In this document: positions 32,589-33,569 of the stretch, piece by piece
Position numbering within the stretch: the first letter of the stretch is position 1
Layout of the letters: each line of letters starts with the position of its first letter
Origin: Pseudomonadota bacterium
GTDB taxonomy: Bacteria; Verrucomicrobiota; Verrucomicrobiia; Limisphaerales; SXTU01
DNA length: 33,569 bases
Direction of reading: 5' to 3'
Assembly (NCBI GenBank): GCA_009924135.1
Contig: RFSE01000044.1
Location: 1-33,569, forward strand
Program-made: the position numbers and the translations under genes
Notes under the pieces: model-generated
Database searches by the model: none
The model's input: the letters and a program-made list of their open reading frames with translations, nothing else
Told to the model about the DNA's origin: nothing

Positions 32589-32610
32589 GCCGCCGACGGG
32601 GCGGTTTTTT
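32589..32610 (+). terminator. Rho-independent terminator before prs
   Basis: GCCGCC (32589-32594) pairs with GGCGGT (32600-32605; the outermost pair is G-T) around GACGG, followed by TTTTTT (32605-32610). It would end transcripts of the lipoprotein gene, or act as an attenuator if prs is transcribed from further upstream. Confidence 0.7.
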
Positions 32611-32643
32611 GTTTCGACCACGACCGACCGGCAACGCGCACTT

Positions 32644-33569
32644 GTGAAAATTTTCAGCGGCACCTCGAACCGTCCCTTGGCGCAGGCCATTTGCGAATCC
32701 ATCAACATGCCGCTGGGCGCGTGCACGGTGGATGCGTTTCCCGACGGGGAGACGTATGTGAAGATCGACGAGAACGTCCGCGGTGAGGACGTGTTCGTCG
32801 TGCAGTCCACGAGCCCGCCGACGAACCACAATTTGATGGAGATGTTCATCATGATTGATGCACTCCGTCGTTCGAGCGCCAAGCGCATCACGGCGGTGCT
32901 GCCTTTTTACGGCTACGCGCGGCAGGATCGCAAGGACCAGCCCCGCGTGCCCATCACGGCGAAGCTGGTGGCCAACCTCATTGTCGCCGCCGGCGCGAAC
33001 CGCGTGCTCACGATGGACCTGCACGCGCAGCAGATCCAGGGCTTCTTCGACATCCCCGTGGACCATCTCTACGCCGCGCCAGTGATGTACGATTATCTCA
33101 AGACGCTGAACCTCACGGACCTCGTGGTGGTGAGCCCGGACGTGGGCGGGTTGAAGATGGCACATGCCTACTCGCAGGTGCTGGGGTGCGACCTGGCCAT
33201 CGTGGCCAAGCGCCGCAAGAGCGCGACGGAAGTCGAGTCCATGGCGGTCATCGGTGAAATCCGGGGCAAGAATGTTTTGCTCGTGGACGACCTGACCGAG
33301 ACGGCCGGTACACTGACCTCCGCCGCGAAGATTTTGAAGCGCAAGGGGGCCAAGAAAATTTACGCCTGTGTTTCGCACGCGATCCTCAATCCGATGGGCG
33401 TGGACCGATTGCGAAATTCAAAGATTGACGAACTCATCACAACTGATACGGTTCTCCGCCCTGCCCTGGACCGGGTGGCGATAAAAACCCTGTCCGTGGC
33501 GGCGTTGTTGGGCGAAGCCATCAAGCGAATTCACAGTAATTCGTCGGTGACCTCGCTCTTTGAATTTAA
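32644..33569 (+). CDS. prs: Ribose-phosphate pyrophosphokinase, C-terminal end cut by window edge
   Basis: It starts at GTG 32644 (VKIFSGTSNRPLAQAICESI); 308 residues are visible and the last codon is broken at 33568-33569. Family blocks: FPDGETYVKIDENVRG, GYARQDRKDQPR, DLHAQQIQGFFDIPVDHLYA, VVSPDVGGLK and AKRR. The PRPP loop reads VDDLTETAGTL, where most bacterial enzymes have VDDMIDTAGT. The C-terminus LFEF is near the normal end (about 310-317 residues), so very little is missing. The enzyme makes PRPP from ribose 5-phosphate and ATP for nucleotide, His and Trp synthesis. The GTG start is the first codon of the homologous sequence. Confidence 0.93.
   Translation, partial: MKIFSGTSNRPLAQAICESINMPLGACTVDAFPDGETYVKIDENVRGEDVFVVQSTSPPTNHNLMEMFIMIDALRRSSAKRITAVLPFYGYARQDRKDQPRVPITAKLVANLIVAAGANRVLTMDLHAQQIQGFFDIPVDHLYAAPVMYDYLKTLNLTDLVVVSPDVGGLKMAHAYSQVLGCDLAIVAKRRKSATEVESMAVIGEIRGKNVLLVDDLTETAGTLTSAAKILKRKGAKKIYACVSHAILNPMGVDRLRNSKIDELITTDTVLRPALDRVAIKTLSVAALLGEAIKRIHSNSSVTSLFEF

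Overview
The window looks like a GC-rich chromosomal segment from a verrucomicrobial or related PVC-group bacterium (inference). Supporting signs are a prepilin-type protein with a C-terminal D-G-H motif, a seven-repeat SBBP-type secreted protein, a PQQ-like propeller, a DUF3592 protein, a DUF2628-like domain, WXG100-like proteins with an FtsK/EssC-type ATPase, few Shine-Dalgarno sequences, and very many short intergenic hairpins. No tRNA, rRNA, CRISPR array, intact transposase or phage gene was seen.

Layout. 1-297 (-) is the 5' end of rpsA. 658-3093 holds a secreted beta-propeller protein and a D-amino-acid transaminase. 3496-15702 is one long co-directional run that reads as an operon: an ABC-2 permease, three SPFH/band-7 proteins (HflK/HflC type; one with a polytopic N-terminus, one with a His-rich N-terminus), a P1B-type metal ATPase with a Cys/His-rich N-terminus, an ABC ATPase, a second ABC permease fused to a DUF2628-like domain, and a membrane-anchored protein ending in an FKBP prolyl isomerase. 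15829-19581 holds a PQQ-like propeller protein, a HemW/HemN-like radical SAM protein, a PIN toxin with a small putative antitoxin behind it, and a chorismate-lyase-like protein.

19687-24581 is a compact type VII secretion-like module: a WXG100-like protein, a coiled-coil protein, a second WXG100-like protein and a 1295-residue FtsK/SpoIIIE ATPase, the last three joined by overlapping start and stop codons. 24867-27668 carries a halogenase-like flavoprotein and a GT4 glycosyltransferase. Beyond that lie a DUF3592 protein (-), a region of REP-like repeats with a probable transposase relic, a prepilin-like protein, a secreted protein of unknown function (-), a small lipoprotein and prs, which runs off the right edge.

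The most unusual non-coding signal is a set of repeat elements made of tandem 7-10 bp words, three of them folded into long inverted repeats. Two lie in frame inside genes (radical SAM and glycosyltransferase), one ends six bases before the P-type ATPase start codon, and one lies between the flavoprotein and glycosyltransferase genes. A second family is short hairpins with variable stems but recurrent loops (TCC/GGA or TTCA/TGAA), often beside a CGTAG motif that also provides stop codons. The best candidates for an undescribed protein system are the SPFH-metal ATPase-ABC-FKBP operon and the reduced type VII-like module.
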